A stretch of 64,000 nt of DNA from Dorea sp. AM10-31 (GTDB taxonomy: Bacteria > Bacillota > Clostridia > Lachnospirales > Lachnospiraceae): the NCBI RefSeq assembly GCF_003435815.1, contig NZ_QTUV01000002.1, positions 62,001 through 126,000 on the forward strand, written 5' to 3'. The translations under genes and the position numbers were made by a program. This document shows positions 36,479 through 44,302 of this stretch, piece after piece. The notes under the pieces are model-generated. The model ran no database searches, had not been told where the DNA came from, and saw only the letters and a list, made by a program, of their open reading frames with translations. The first letter of the stretch is position 1, and every line of letters starts with the position of its first letter.

Positions 36479-37195
36479 ATGGAACATACATCATTTGTTG
36501 AAAGATTAATGGATTTTGGACTGACCAGACAGGAGGCCGGTATTTACGAGTGCTTGCTCAGAGAAGGCAAAACAACCGGATATGAAGTCGCGAAACAGCT
36601 TGGAATTTCCCGGTCGAATGCTTATAATTCGCTGGCGAGCATGACAGAGAAGGGTGCGGCATATCTAGTTGAAGAAGGTACAACTAAGAAATATGTTCCG
36701 GTTGTGCTGGATGAGTTTTGCAAGAACCGTATCCGGCATATGGAAGAGAACAAGAAGTGGCTGTGCAAGCACAGACCGCTGGAGAAGGAGCATGTCGAAG
36801 GATATATTACGATCGAAGGTTCGGAAAATGTGCTGGATAAGATGCGTAACCTGCTGGAAGATGCCAGAGAACGGGTGTACGTATCCTGTACACGTAACTA
36901 TCTGCTCCTATTTGTAAAAGAGTTAGAAGAGCTGATTGATGCGAAGAGAAAAGTTGTGATCGTTACGGATCAGCCGGTCAACTACGAAGGAGCAAAGGTT
37001 TATATCGGTGAACAGCGAGGCACATCAATCGGTGTGATCACAGATTCTAAGTATGTACTGACCGGAGAATATGGGGAAGGCAGTATGAATACATGCCTCT
37101 ATTCCGGACAGAAGAACTTTGTTGAGTTATATAAACGTACACTGGCGAATGAAATAGAATTACTTGCAATGAAGAAGGAGAATGAGAAGCGATGA
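36479..37195 (+). CDS. TrmB-family transcriptional regulator
   Basis: A 238-residue protein with an N-terminal winged helix of the TrmB type (LTRQEAGIYECLLREGKTTG near 15, VAKQLGISRSNAYNSLASM near 38) and a C-terminal effector/PLD-like domain (GSENVLDKMRNLLEDARERV near 108, then YVSCT). TrmB proteins bind a small metabolite there, often a sugar. The gene overlaps lysA by four bases (ATGA), so the regulator probably controls lysA or its own operon. The start follows GGTGGAG. Confidence 0.85.
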   Translation: MEHTSFVERLMDFGLTRQEAGIYECLLREGKTTGYEVAKQLGISRSNAYNSLASMTEKGAAYLVEEGTTKKYVPVVLDEFCKNRIRHMEENKKWLCKHRPLEKEHVEGYITIEGSENVLDKMRNLLEDARERVYVSCTRNYLLLFVKELEELIDAKRKVVIVTDQPVNYEGAKVYIGEQRGTSIGVITDSKYVLTGEYGEGSMNTCLYSGQKNFVELYKRTLANEIELLAMKKENEKR

Positions 37196-38463
37196 AAAAA
37201 ATACCATTTGTAACAAAAGAACAGCTTGATGAGATTGTAAAAGAATATCCGACTCCGTTTCATCTTTATGATGAAAAAGGGATCCGCGAGAATGCAAAAG
37301 CATTAAAAGAAGCATTTTCATGGAACAAAGGATACAAAGAATATTTTGCTGTAAAGGCAACTCCAAACCCTTTCCTGATTAATATTCTGAGAGAATATGG
37401 ATGTGGATGCGACTGTTCCTCTTATACAGAGTTGATGCTGTCAGAGGCAATCGGAGCAAGAGGAAATGACATCATGTTTTCGTCCAATGATACACCGGCA
37501 GAAGAGTTCAAAAAAGCAGAAGAATTAGGTGCGATCATCAACCTGGATGATATTACACATATTGATTTTCTTGAGAAAGCAATCGGACATATTCCGGAGA
37601 CGATCAGCTGCCGATACAATCCGGGCGGACTTTTCAAAATCAGTAATGACATCATGGACAATCCGGGAGATTCCAAGTATGGAATGACAACGGAGCAGAT
37701 TTTCGAGGCATTTAAGATTTTGAAAGCAAAAGGTGCGAAAGAATTCGGTATTCATGCATTCCTGGCAAGTAATACCGTTACGAATGAATATTATCCGATG
37801 CTTGCGAAAGTTCTTTTTGAAGTGGCTGTCAAATTACAAAAAGAAACAGGCGTTCATATTAAATTTATTAACTTATCCGGTGGTGTCGGCATCCCTTACA
37901 ACCCGGATCAGGAGCCAAATGACATCCGTGTGATCGGAGAAGGCGTAAGACGTGTGTATGAAGAAGTGCTTACACCGGCAGGAATGGGTGATGTTGAGAT
38001 TTACACAGAGCTTGGACGTTTCATGATGGGACCGTACGGTTGCCTTGTTACAAAAGCAATCCATGAGAAACATACATACAAAGAATACATTGGTGTAGAT
38101 GCATGTGCTGTAAACTTAATGCGTCCGGCAATGTACGGTGCTTATCATCATATTACAGTTATGGGCAAAGAGAACAAACCATGCAACTGCAAATATGATG
38201 TCACAGGCTCTCTCTGTGAAAATAATGATAAATTTGCAATCGACCGTATGCTCCCGAAGATCGATATGGGAGACTTGCTTGTAATCCATGATACCGGCGC
38301 ACACGGATTTGCAATGGGATACAATTACAATGGCAAATTAAAATCTGCAGAAATGTTACTGAAAGAAGACGGCACAGCACAGCTCATTCGACGCGCTGAG
38401 ACACCAAAGGACTATTTTGCGACATTTGACTGTTTTGATATCGGAAAAAAACTGGTAAAATAA
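37192..38463 (+). CDS. lysA: Diaminopimelate decarboxylase
   Basis: A 423-residue PLP enzyme of the alanine-racemase fold class that makes L-lysine from meso-diaminopimelate. Start TPFHLYDEKGIRENA, PLP-lysine K55 in YFAVKATPNP, GCGCDCSSYTEL near 67, the glycine-rich phosphate site NLSGGVG near 228, and the active-site region GVDACAVNLMRPAMYGAYHH near 303. A carboxynorspermidine decarboxylase is the usual confusion in this family; the length and the C-D-C-S segment favour LysA. Translation is coupled to the TrmB-type gene. Confidence 0.88.
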   Translation: MKKIPFVTKEQLDEIVKEYPTPFHLYDEKGIRENAKALKEAFSWNKGYKEYFAVKATPNPFLINILREYGCGCDCSSYTELMLSEAIGARGNDIMFSSNDTPAEEFKKAEELGAIINLDDITHIDFLEKAIGHIPETISCRYNPGGLFKISNDIMDNPGDSKYGMTTEQIFEAFKILKAKGAKEFGIHAFLASNTVTNEYYPMLAKVLFEVAVKLQKETGVHIKFINLSGGVGIPYNPDQEPNDIRVIGEGVRRVYEEVLTPAGMGDVEIYTELGRFMMGPYGCLVTKAIHEKHTYKEYIGVDACAVNLMRPAMYGAYHHITVMGKENKPCNCKYDVTGSLCENNDKFAIDRMLPKIDMGDLLVIHDTGAHGFAMGYNYNGKLKSAEMLLKEDGTAQLIRRAETPKDYFATFDCFDIGKKLVK

Positions 38464-38481
38464 ACAGATACATATTGAAAA

Positions 38482-38543
38482 CTTCCATCCTGTAAGGTAT
38501 CGTAAAGACAGGCTATAAGCGATAGCTTACGGGAAAATGGAGG
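38482..38543 (+). promoter_or_regulatory. Structured leader that may hide the lipoprotein Shine-Dalgarno
   Basis: CTTCCAT (38482-38488) can pair with ATGGAGG (38537-38543, one G-T pair), which contains the ribosome binding site. Inside, CGTAA/TTACG (38501-38505, 38527-38531) and GCTAT/ATAGC (38512-38516, 38522-38526) form nested stems. Pairing was done by eye. Confidence 0.4.
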
Positions 38544-38551
38544 AAAAAGAT

Positions 38552-39196
38552 ATGAGTAGAAAGATGGTTCTTAAAAAATATGGAAGTATTTTCATTGTCT
38601 GCATACTGCTTGTGGGACTCCTGTCCGGCTGCGGGATGCGTGAAAAAGACGCAAAAGCCTATGTGACGGCAACACTGGATGCCAGTTATAAAGGGAAGTT
38701 CGAGGAATACAAGAAGCAGACAGATGCTACAGAGAAAGAAGTAAAGAACTTATATCAGGAAAATATTGATACGATGATGCAGAGCAGTGGTCTGGACAGT
38801 ATAGGTGCTTCCGAAAAGATGACAGAGAAGTTCCGGCTGCTGTTTCAGGATATTTTAAAAGCAGCGAATTACAAAGTGCAGAGCGCCGAGAAGACAGACA
38901 ACGGATTTGCAGTGAAAGTAAAAGTGAAACCGCTTAAGTGTTTCTCGGGGTTACAGGACGAGCTGACGAAGAAGCTGGAAGCGAAGATGAAGACGTTAAA
39001 GAAGATTCCGTCAGACGATAAGCTCAATGAGCTGATGCTGCAGGAAATGTATGATCTCATGGCCGACAAGCTCAAAAATCCGGAGTATGGGAAAGCGGAA
39101 GTTCGTAAAGTCCAGATTGAGAAGGACGATGATGGCGTGTATTCCATCCGGGAGAAAGATCTGACTTCGCTGGATGCGGCAATGTTCCCGATGTAG
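38552..39196 (+). CDS. Lipoprotein, DUF5105-like
   Basis: A 214-residue exported lipoprotein. MSRKMVLKK precedes a hydrophobic stretch ending in the lipobox LLSGC (cysteine near 27), so it is anchored outside the cell membrane. The rest is helical and Lys/Glu-rich (KDAKAYVTATLDASYKGKF near 32), like the DUF5105 domain found in many Clostridia and Lactobacillales lipoproteins; function unknown. ATG 38552 has GGAGG 8 bases upstream; an in-frame ATG at 38537 overlaps that site. A terminator follows at 39275. Confidence 0.8.
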   Translation: MSRKMVLKKYGSIFIVCILLVGLLSGCGMREKDAKAYVTATLDASYKGKFEEYKKQTDATEKEVKNLYQENIDTMMQSSGLDSIGASEKMTEKFRLLFQDILKAANYKVQSAEKTDNGFAVKVKVKPLKCFSGLQDELTKKLEAKMKTLKKIPSDDKLNELMLQEMYDLMADKLKNPEYGKAEVRKVQIEKDDDGVYSIREKDLTSLDAAMFPM

Positions 39197-39274
39197 ATGA
39201 AATATAATTTGAAATGGCGGAATACATATGTTATACTGCCGTCAGGCAAAGAATGATATGAGTATTCAATGGGT

Positions 39275-39326
39275 ATACGAAATAAACCTCCCTGGAGTTG
39301 TAACTCCGGGGAGGTTTATTTCGTAT
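39275..39326. terminator. Near-perfect 24-bp hairpin, bidirectional terminator
   Basis: Positions 39275-39298 pair with 39303-39326 along 24 base pairs (one T-G) around loop TGTA. Arms end in AAATAAACC and GGTTTATTT. It lies between the lipoprotein gene and the convergent XRE gene. Confidence 0.82.
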
Positions 39327-39351
39327 TATGAATATTAAAATTGCAGAGTTT

Positions 39352-39639
39352 TTAATGCCTGTTGCGCATGGCTTTGATCAGATTCTTAAGAGCAGTTACT
39401 TCTTCTTCAGAAATACCGGATAAATCTATCCCCTGCTGTGATTCTACACCAAGCAGATAATCCGTAGATACTTTGAAAATTTTAGAAATATGGATGAGCA
39501 CATCATAAGACGGCAGACGTAAACCAGTTTCATATGCACTGATAACGGATTTGGTCAAACCAAGTTTTTGGGCAAGCTGCGCTTGTGTCATATTTTCTCT
39601 TAATCGTAATGTCTTTAATGTGTTTCCAAAATCAACCAT
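39352..39639 (-). CDS. XRE-family repressor (small HTH protein)
   Basis: A 95-residue DNA-binding protein. Residues 8-64 are a complete Cro/CI-type helix-turn-helix (NMTQAQLAQKLGLTKSVISA, YETGLRLPS, TDYLLG); the short tail may dimerise. AAAGGAG precedes the start. It is divergent from the OB-fold gene and the gap between them holds several TTAGT-type half-sites, the usual layout for a repressor and its target. Phage and plasmid repressors look alike, but no phage genes are nearby. Confidence 0.85.
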   Translation of the reverse strand: MVDFGNTLKTLRLRENMTQAQLAQKLGLTKSVISAYETGLRLPSYDVLIHISKIFKVSTDYLLGVESQQGIDLSGISEEEVTALKNLIKAMRNRH

Positions 39640-39657
39640 ACCAAAATCTCCTTTTGG

Positions 39658-39739
39658 TTAGTGTACTACATTATATGTATTTGATTGGTGGAAAATACCT
39701 TTAATTAGTTGACTTTACAATCAACTAATAGTAAACTAA
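39658..39739. promoter_or_regulatory. Operator cluster between XRE and OB-fold genes
   Basis: TTAGTTGA (39705-39712) and TCAACTAA (39721-39728) form a perfect palindrome with 8 bases between. Related half-sites are TTAGTGTAC at 39658-39666 and GTAAACTAA at 39731-39739. A plus-strand promoter, TTGACT (39709-39714) and TAAACT (39732-39737), 17 bases apart, lies within the palindrome. A minus-strand -10 TATAAT is the complement of 39670-39675. Confidence 0.55.
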
Positions 39740-39799
39740 TAACATCTGGATAGCAGAATTGAAAATTATGCTGTCACACCAAAGTAGGAGGATTACAGA

Positions 39800-40291
39800 A
39801 TGAAGAAAAAGGGTGGTAAGTTAAAATGGATAGTCATCATAGTGATTGTTATTGCAGCAATTAGTATGGCTACAAAAGGAGGAAACAATGATTCATCAAC
39901 AGGGAATACAGAAAGTAATACTGCATCTTCGGAAAAGAAAGATACTAAGAAAAGCGAAAAGAAAAAAATAGAATATAAAAATGTATCTGCAAGTGAATTA
40001 ATGAAAGCTTTGGAAGATAATGCTGCTGCTGCATCTGACAAATACAAAGGGAAATATTTAAGAATTACAGGAAGAGTATCAACAATTGATAGTGATTGTA
40101 AATACATTACTGTACTTCCGGATGATGATGAATACGCTATAATTGGAATTCAATGTAATACACAAAATGATAAACAAAAAAATGATGTAAAAAAATTATC
40201 AAAAGACAAAAAAATTGTTGTTAAAGGGAAATGTACAGATGTAGGAGAAGTTATGGGATACAGCCTGGATATTGATGCTATGGCACAATAA
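39800..40291 (+). CDS. Membrane-anchored OB-fold protein (tRNA_anti-like)
   Basis: A 163-residue protein: a basic N-terminus, one membrane helix (residues 8-24, WIVIIVIVIAAISMA), a low-complexity Ser/Asn/Lys linker to about 56, then a domain starting YKNVSASELMKALEDN and GKYLRITGRVSTIDSD. That pattern matches the tRNA_anti-like OB-fold family (PF12869), found in small exported proteins of Firmicutes and their mobile elements; function unknown. Its codons are A-rich compared with neighbours. GGAGG precedes ATG 39800. Confidence 0.72.
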   Translation: MKKKGGKLKWIVIIVIVIAAISMATKGGNNDSSTGNTESNTASSEKKDTKKSEKKKIEYKNVSASELMKALEDNAAAASDKYKGKYLRITGRVSTIDSDCKYITVLPDDDEYAIIGIQCNTQNDKQKNDVKKLSKDKKIVVKGKCTDVGEVMGYSLDIDAMAQ

Positions 40292-40313
40292 TATCTCTTA
40301 ATAATAATTAACG

Positions 40314-40361
40314 AACCTCACCTGTTTCTGATGATATGAGAATCAGGTGAGGTTATTTTAT
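40314..40361 (+). terminator. Terminator after OB-fold gene
   Basis: AACCTCACCTG (40314-40324) pairs with CAGGTGAGGTT (40344-40354), with TTCT/AGAA pairing further in, followed by ATTTTAT. Confidence 0.85.
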
Positions 40362-40404
40362 AAGATGAATTATATTTTGCGGAAACGGGAAGTTTTATGC
40401 AAAG

Positions 40405-40442
40405 AAAAAGCAGTAATGACCAAAAATCATTACTGCTTTTTT
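40405..40442. terminator. Terminator of tRNA-Leu
   Basis: AAAAAGCAGTAATGA (40405-40419) pairs perfectly with TCATTACTGCTTTTT (40427-40441). On the minus strand it follows the tRNA by six bases and ends in a T-run; it could also stop plus-strand transcription. Confidence 0.85.
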
Positions 40443-40447
40443 AATGC

Positions 40448-40530
40448 TGCGGATAGTGGGACTTGAACCCACACGAAGTCACCCTCGCAAGATTTTGAGT
40501 CTTGTGCGTCTGCCATTCCGCCATATCCGC
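40448..40530 (-). tRNA. tRNA-Leu (anticodon CAA)
   Basis: The minus strand reads GCGGATA at the 5' end and TATCCGC plus the discriminator A at the 3' end. The anticodon stem CAAGA/TCTTG encloses CTCAAAA, giving anticodon CAA for UUG codons. The long variable arm (GCGAGGGTGACTTCGT) and the T-arm GTGGGTTCAAGTCCCAC fit a class II leucine tRNA of 83 bases. The 3' CCA is not encoded. Confidence 0.95.
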
Positions 40531-40557
40531 ATACTTGTTACTCAAAGCAACAAAATT

Positions 40558-40586
40558 ATGATAATGTATTTTGAAACGAATGTCAA
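40558..40586 (-). promoter_or_regulatory. Promoter of tRNA-Leu
   Basis: On the minus strand TTGACA (complement of 40581-40586) and TATCAT (complement of 40558-40563) with 17 bases between, about 28 bases from the tRNA 5' end. Confidence 0.75.
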
Positions 40587-40666
40587 GAAAATTCTTTATA
40601 AAAATAGAAAAGAGGCTTATAATAATAACGGCAAACGAGAAAAGACAGGGTGGAGGAAAGAAACAG

Positions 40667-42124
40667 ATGAAAATTCGTTTTATTGAGCCGGGCAATCGCC
40701 CGTATAAACCCACAATTTTAAATTATTTCGTATATGACCGCTATATCCGCACACCGTCGGTGGGCTTAAATACACTTGCGACGATTGTGAAGCGGGAGTA
40801 TCCGGATACTTATATGTACAGTGAGTCGATTTCTAAGATTCCGATGAAGGATCTTCAGGATGCGAATATTATATTTATCAGCATTTTTACTTATGCGGCG
40901 GTTCGCGGGTATCAGATCGCAACATATTTGAAGGAGCATACGAATGCAACCATTGTGATGGGTGGGTTACATGCATCCATGAATGTGAAAGAAGCAGTGA
41001 ACTATTGCGACTATGTGATGCTGGGTGAAGGTGATGAGACGATTCTTCCACTTATAAAAATGATACAGGAGAAAAAGAAACCGGATACGGCTGGATACGC
41101 CTGGCTGGAAGAGGGAGAATTTTACAGCACAGGAAAGCCGGTTCCGCCGGAAAATATCGATGTGATCCCGGACAGAAGTCTGATTCATAATTATAAGAAG
41201 ATGACAAAACATATGACGATTTGGCCGCAGGTACATGCCTCTAGAGGATGTCCGCATAACTGCGACTACTGTGCGCTTGTGAGACATTTTGGCAGATGTG
41301 TCAGAAAACGTACACCGAAAAATATTATAGAAGATATTAAATATTCCATTGATTTTTTTGAAAAAGGAAATCACAGAATTGTGCAGGATTTGTGGATCAC
41401 GGATGATAATTTCTTTGCTGACCAGAAATGGGCAATGGAAGTCCTGCATGCGATCATAGACAGCGGAATCAAATATCGTTTTAATATCCAGGCAAGATAT
41501 GAAGTGGGTTTCGATGATGAGATGTTAGAGCTGTTAAAGAAAGCTGGATTTTTTGAGCTAGATATGGGTATCGAGTTTATTGATGATGCATCTTTTGAAA
41601 CTTATCACAAAAAGAGTACAAGAAAAGAGATTGAAAAATCTATCCGCAATATCCAGAAACATGGACTGAGCGTGCGCGGATTATTTATTCTTGGGTCGGA
41701 CAATCAGAAAAAGGGTTGTGGAAAAGAACTGGCGGATTTCGTGATCCGCAATCATATTCAGGGCGTACTGATCCAGAGCATGTATTTTGTACCGGGGACA
41801 CCGGCATATGAGGCAAATAAAGACCGTCTGATACATAGAAACTGGGCAAAATATAATGGAAATACGGTACATTATCCAAAGCAGATGACACCGTACGAAC
41901 TTCAGCTTGAACAGATAGATGCCAGCAGACGGATTTATTCCGTGAGACGGCTGATCGGAGCATGGCTTAAAGAAGACTGGATGCATAAAGTTTTATTTAC
42001 AGGAGAATTTTTCTGGCATATGAGTACCCGGTATGATCTGAAAAAAGAATTGAAAAATCTGCCAAAAGAGAATATGATAGAAAAAGTGAATAAAAATGCA
42101 ATGGAGGTACTGCATAATGCGTGA
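40667..42124 (+). CDS. B12-binding-domain radical SAM protein
   Basis: A 485-residue protein. Residues 1-140 resemble a cobalamin-binding domain (GLNTLATIVKREYPDTYMYS near 30, MGGLHASMNVKEAVNYCDYV near 97, LGEGDE near 119). The radical SAM core has CPHNCDYC near 201 (C-x3-C-x2-C) and later MGIEFIDDASFETYHKKST near 300. Such proteins do methylations or rearrangements in lipid or cofactor synthesis; the substrate here is unknown. The canonical DxHxxG cobalamin motif is not evident. ATG 40667 follows GGTGGAGG; earlier in-frame codons overlap the tRNA promoter. Its end overlaps the fumarase gene by 8 bases. Confidence 0.83.
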   Translation: MKIRFIEPGNRPYKPTILNYFVYDRYIRTPSVGLNTLATIVKREYPDTYMYSESISKIPMKDLQDANIIFISIFTYAAVRGYQIATYLKEHTNATIVMGGLHASMNVKEAVNYCDYVMLGEGDETILPLIKMIQEKKKPDTAGYAWLEEGEFYSTGKPVPPENIDVIPDRSLIHNYKKMTKHMTIWPQVHASRGCPHNCDYCALVRHFGRCVRKRTPKNIIEDIKYSIDFFEKGNHRIVQDLWITDDNFFADQKWAMEVLHAIIDSGIKYRFNIQARYEVGFDDEMLELLKKAGFFELDMGIEFIDDASFETYHKKSTRKEIEKSIRNIQKHGLSVRGLFILGSDNQKKGCGKELADFVIRNHIQGVLIQSMYFVPGTPAYEANKDRLIHRNWAKYNGNTVHYPKQMTPYELQLEQIDASRRIYSVRRLIGAWLKEDWMHKVLFTGEFFWHMSTRYDLKKELKNLPKENMIEKVNKNAMEVLHNA

Positions 42125-42959
42125 AATTGATGTAGCAAAAATTACAGAAGTTGTAGAAAAATTATGCATTCAGGCGAACCAGTTTCTTCCGGAAGATGTG
42201 AAAGGTGCAATCGAGAAGTGCCGTGCATGTGAAGACTGGGAGATTGCGCAAGGCGTGTTAGACAATATTATAGAGAATTATGAGATTGCAGGTGCACAGG
42301 AAGTACCGATCTGTCAGGATACCGGTATGGCATGTGTCTTCCTTGAAATCGGACAGGATGTACACCTGACAGGCGGTGATCTTACAGAAGCGGTAAATGA
42401 AGGCGTAAGAAGAGGATATGACAAGGGTTATCTGCGCAAATCTGTTGTGAAAGATCCTGTGCGCAGAGGAAATACCGGAGATAATACACCGGCAATGCTC
42501 TACACGGAGATCGTTCCTGGAGAACAGGTGAAGATCACAGTAGGCCCGAAGGGATTTGGCAGTGAAAATATGAGCCAGATCCGTATGTTCAAGCCATCTG
42601 CAGGACTGCAGGGCATCAAAGATTTTATTCTGGAAGTCGTTGAGACAGCAGGACCGAATCCATGTCCGCCAATGGTGATCGGTGTCGGAATCGGAGGTAC
42701 GTTTGACAAAGCGGCACTTCTTGCGAAGAAAGCGCTGATGCGTCCGGTAGATTCCAAAAATTCGGATCCATACTATGCAGATTTGGAAGAAGAGATGCTT
42801 GAAAAGGTCAATGAGCTTGGAATCGGACCACAGGGATTTGGCGGTCGTACGACAGCAATCGGGCTGAATATCGAGACATTGCCAACGCATATCGCAGGTA
42901 TGCCTTGTGCAGTCAATATCAACTGCCATGTGACCAGACATAAAACGGAGGTGATCTAA
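42117..42959 (+). CDS. fumA: Fumarate hydratase class I, alpha subunit
   Basis: A 280-residue subunit carrying the 4Fe-4S site of class I fumarase (or the related L-tartrate dehydratase). The probable cluster cysteines lie in VPICQDTGMACVFLEI near 63, GPNPCPPMVIGVGIGGT near 183 and NINCHVTRHK near 271. ATG 42117 follows GGAGG inside the end of the radical SAM gene; the longer frame from 42096 would start within that site. The beta subunit starts one base after its stop codon. Confidence 0.92.
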   Translation: MREIDVAKITEVVEKLCIQANQFLPEDVKGAIEKCRACEDWEIAQGVLDNIIENYEIAGAQEVPICQDTGMACVFLEIGQDVHLTGGDLTEAVNEGVRRGYDKGYLRKSVVKDPVRRGNTGDNTPAMLYTEIVPGEQVKITVGPKGFGSENMSQIRMFKPSAGLQGIKDFILEVVETAGPNPCPPMVIGVGIGGTFDKAALLAKKALMRPVDSKNSDPYYADLEEEMLEKVNELGIGPQGFGGRTTAIGLNIETLPTHIAGMPCAVNINCHVTRHKTEVI

Positions 42960-42960
42960 A

Positions 42961-43521
42961 ATGGAAAAACATATCACACTTCCTTTGACAGAGGAACTTG
43001 CAAAAACATTACATGCCGGAGATACCGTGTATCTGACCGGAACCATTTATACATCAAGAGACGCAGGACACAAGCGGATGTGTGAGGCGCTTGCAAGAGG
43101 AGAAGAACTTCCATTTGATCCCAAAAACGCAACGATCTACTATGTCGGACCGACACCCGCAAAACCGGGACATGTGATCGGTTCTGCGGGACCGACAACA
43201 AGCGGTCGTATGGATGCGTATGCGCCGACGATGATGTCTGTAGGTGCAAGAGGCATGATCGGAAAAGGTGCCAGACTTCCGGAAGTTGTTGAAGCAATGA
43301 AGAAATACAGCGGTGTGTATTTTGGAGCAATCGGAGGCGCCGGAGCACTTCTTGCAAAATGTATCAAAAAAGCAGAATTGATCGCTTATGAAGATCTTGG
43401 GGCGGAAGCGCTCCGCAGATTATATGTAGAAGAGATGCCGTTAGTTGTCGTGATAGACAGCGAGGGAAACAACCTTTACGAAGAGGGAAGAGCGGCATAT
43501 TTACAGAAAAAAGAGAAATAA
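42961..43521 (+). CDS. fumB: Fumarate hydratase class I, beta subunit
   Basis: A 186-residue swivelling subunit of the oxygen-sensitive two-part fumarase that interconverts fumarate and malate. Signature GHVIGSAGPTTSGRMDAYAP near 70 and YFGAIGGAGALLAKCIKKAE near 120. Its ribosome binding site GGAGGTGAT lies inside the alpha gene, so the two are co-translated. Split fumarases are usual in anaerobes; tartrate dehydratase remains the alternative. Confidence 0.92.
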   Translation: MEKHITLPLTEELAKTLHAGDTVYLTGTIYTSRDAGHKRMCEALARGEELPFDPKNATIYYVGPTPAKPGHVIGSAGPTTSGRMDAYAPTMMSVGARGMIGKGARLPEVVEAMKKYSGVYFGAIGGAGALLAKCIKKAELIAYEDLGAEALRRLYVEEMPLVVVIDSEGNNLYEEGRAAYLQKKEK

Positions 43522-43540
43522 AGGATGTGAAAGTAAGTTC

Positions 43541-44242
43541 ATGCTACAGTTAAAAAGACAGGTTTCAGAGTCTTATTTCATAGGACTTCTTCTTGCGATT
43601 GCAGGAGGCTATCTGGATGTCTATACATATATAAGCCGGGGCGGCGTATTTGCCAATGCACAGACGGGAAATATCGTCCTTCTCGGGATTCATATTGCAC
43701 AGCAGAATTTTGAAAAAATAACAACGTATACTTTACCGATCCTTGCGTTTATGGTCGGAGTTATGATTACGGAAATTGTAAAACTGAATTTCCGCTACAG
43801 CACAAAGATCCACTGGCGTCAGATCGTTATCGCACTGGAGATTCTTGTACTGCTGGCAGTTTCTTTTGTCCCGGAAGGCATTTGCAATGATCTGGTCAAT
43901 ACGGCAGTTTCTTTCGTCTGCTCTATGCAGGTAGAGAGTTTCAGGGCTTTTGGCGGAGGAAAGAAATACGCAACAACGATGTGTACCGGAAACTTAAGGA
44001 CAGCTACCGAGAATCTTTTTTATTCCGGTGTGCACAGAGACCGGAAAGTACGTAATAACAGTCTTCAGTATTACGGAATTATTGCAGCATTTATCTTCGG
44101 CGCAGTTATCAGTACAAAATTGACGACGGGGGTTGGCACAAAATCTGTATATACCGTGTGTATCCTGCTTTTTGTTGTATTTGTCCTGATGTTTATCCAG
44201 GCTGAGGAAGAAGAGAAAGAAGAAAAAGAAAAGCACTTTTAA
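43541..44242 (+). CDS. YoaK family membrane protein (DUF1275)
   Basis: A 233-residue protein with about six membrane helices. Recognised by LAIAGGYLDVYTYISRGGVF, ANAQTGNIVLLGI (residues 18-50) and CTGNLRTATENLFY near 148, both marks of DUF1275. Function is not established for the family. An acidic/lysine tail (EEEEKEEKEKHF) closes it. It lies 19 bases after fumB, so it may belong to that operon. Confidence 0.88.
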   Translation: MLQLKRQVSESYFIGLLLAIAGGYLDVYTYISRGGVFANAQTGNIVLLGIHIAQQNFEKITTYTLPILAFMVGVMITEIVKLNFRYSTKIHWRQIVIALEILVLLAVSFVPEGICNDLVNTAVSFVCSMQVESFRAFGGGKKYATTMCTGNLRTATENLFYSGVHRDRKVRNNSLQYYGIIAAFIFGAVISTKLTTGVGTKSVYTVCILLFVVFVLMFIQAEEEEKEEKEKHF

Positions 44243-44302
44243 AATCAAAGGATTTGGTGTATAGTATTAAGGTAGCGAAAAAATACATGGAGTGTTGTTT
44301 TT

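Noticed and set aside
40667..42124. BchE/viologen-type methyltransferase assignment for the radical SAM protein
   Set aside because: The cobalamin DxHxxG motif is not evident and no pathway genes adjoin; a specific function would be guesswork.
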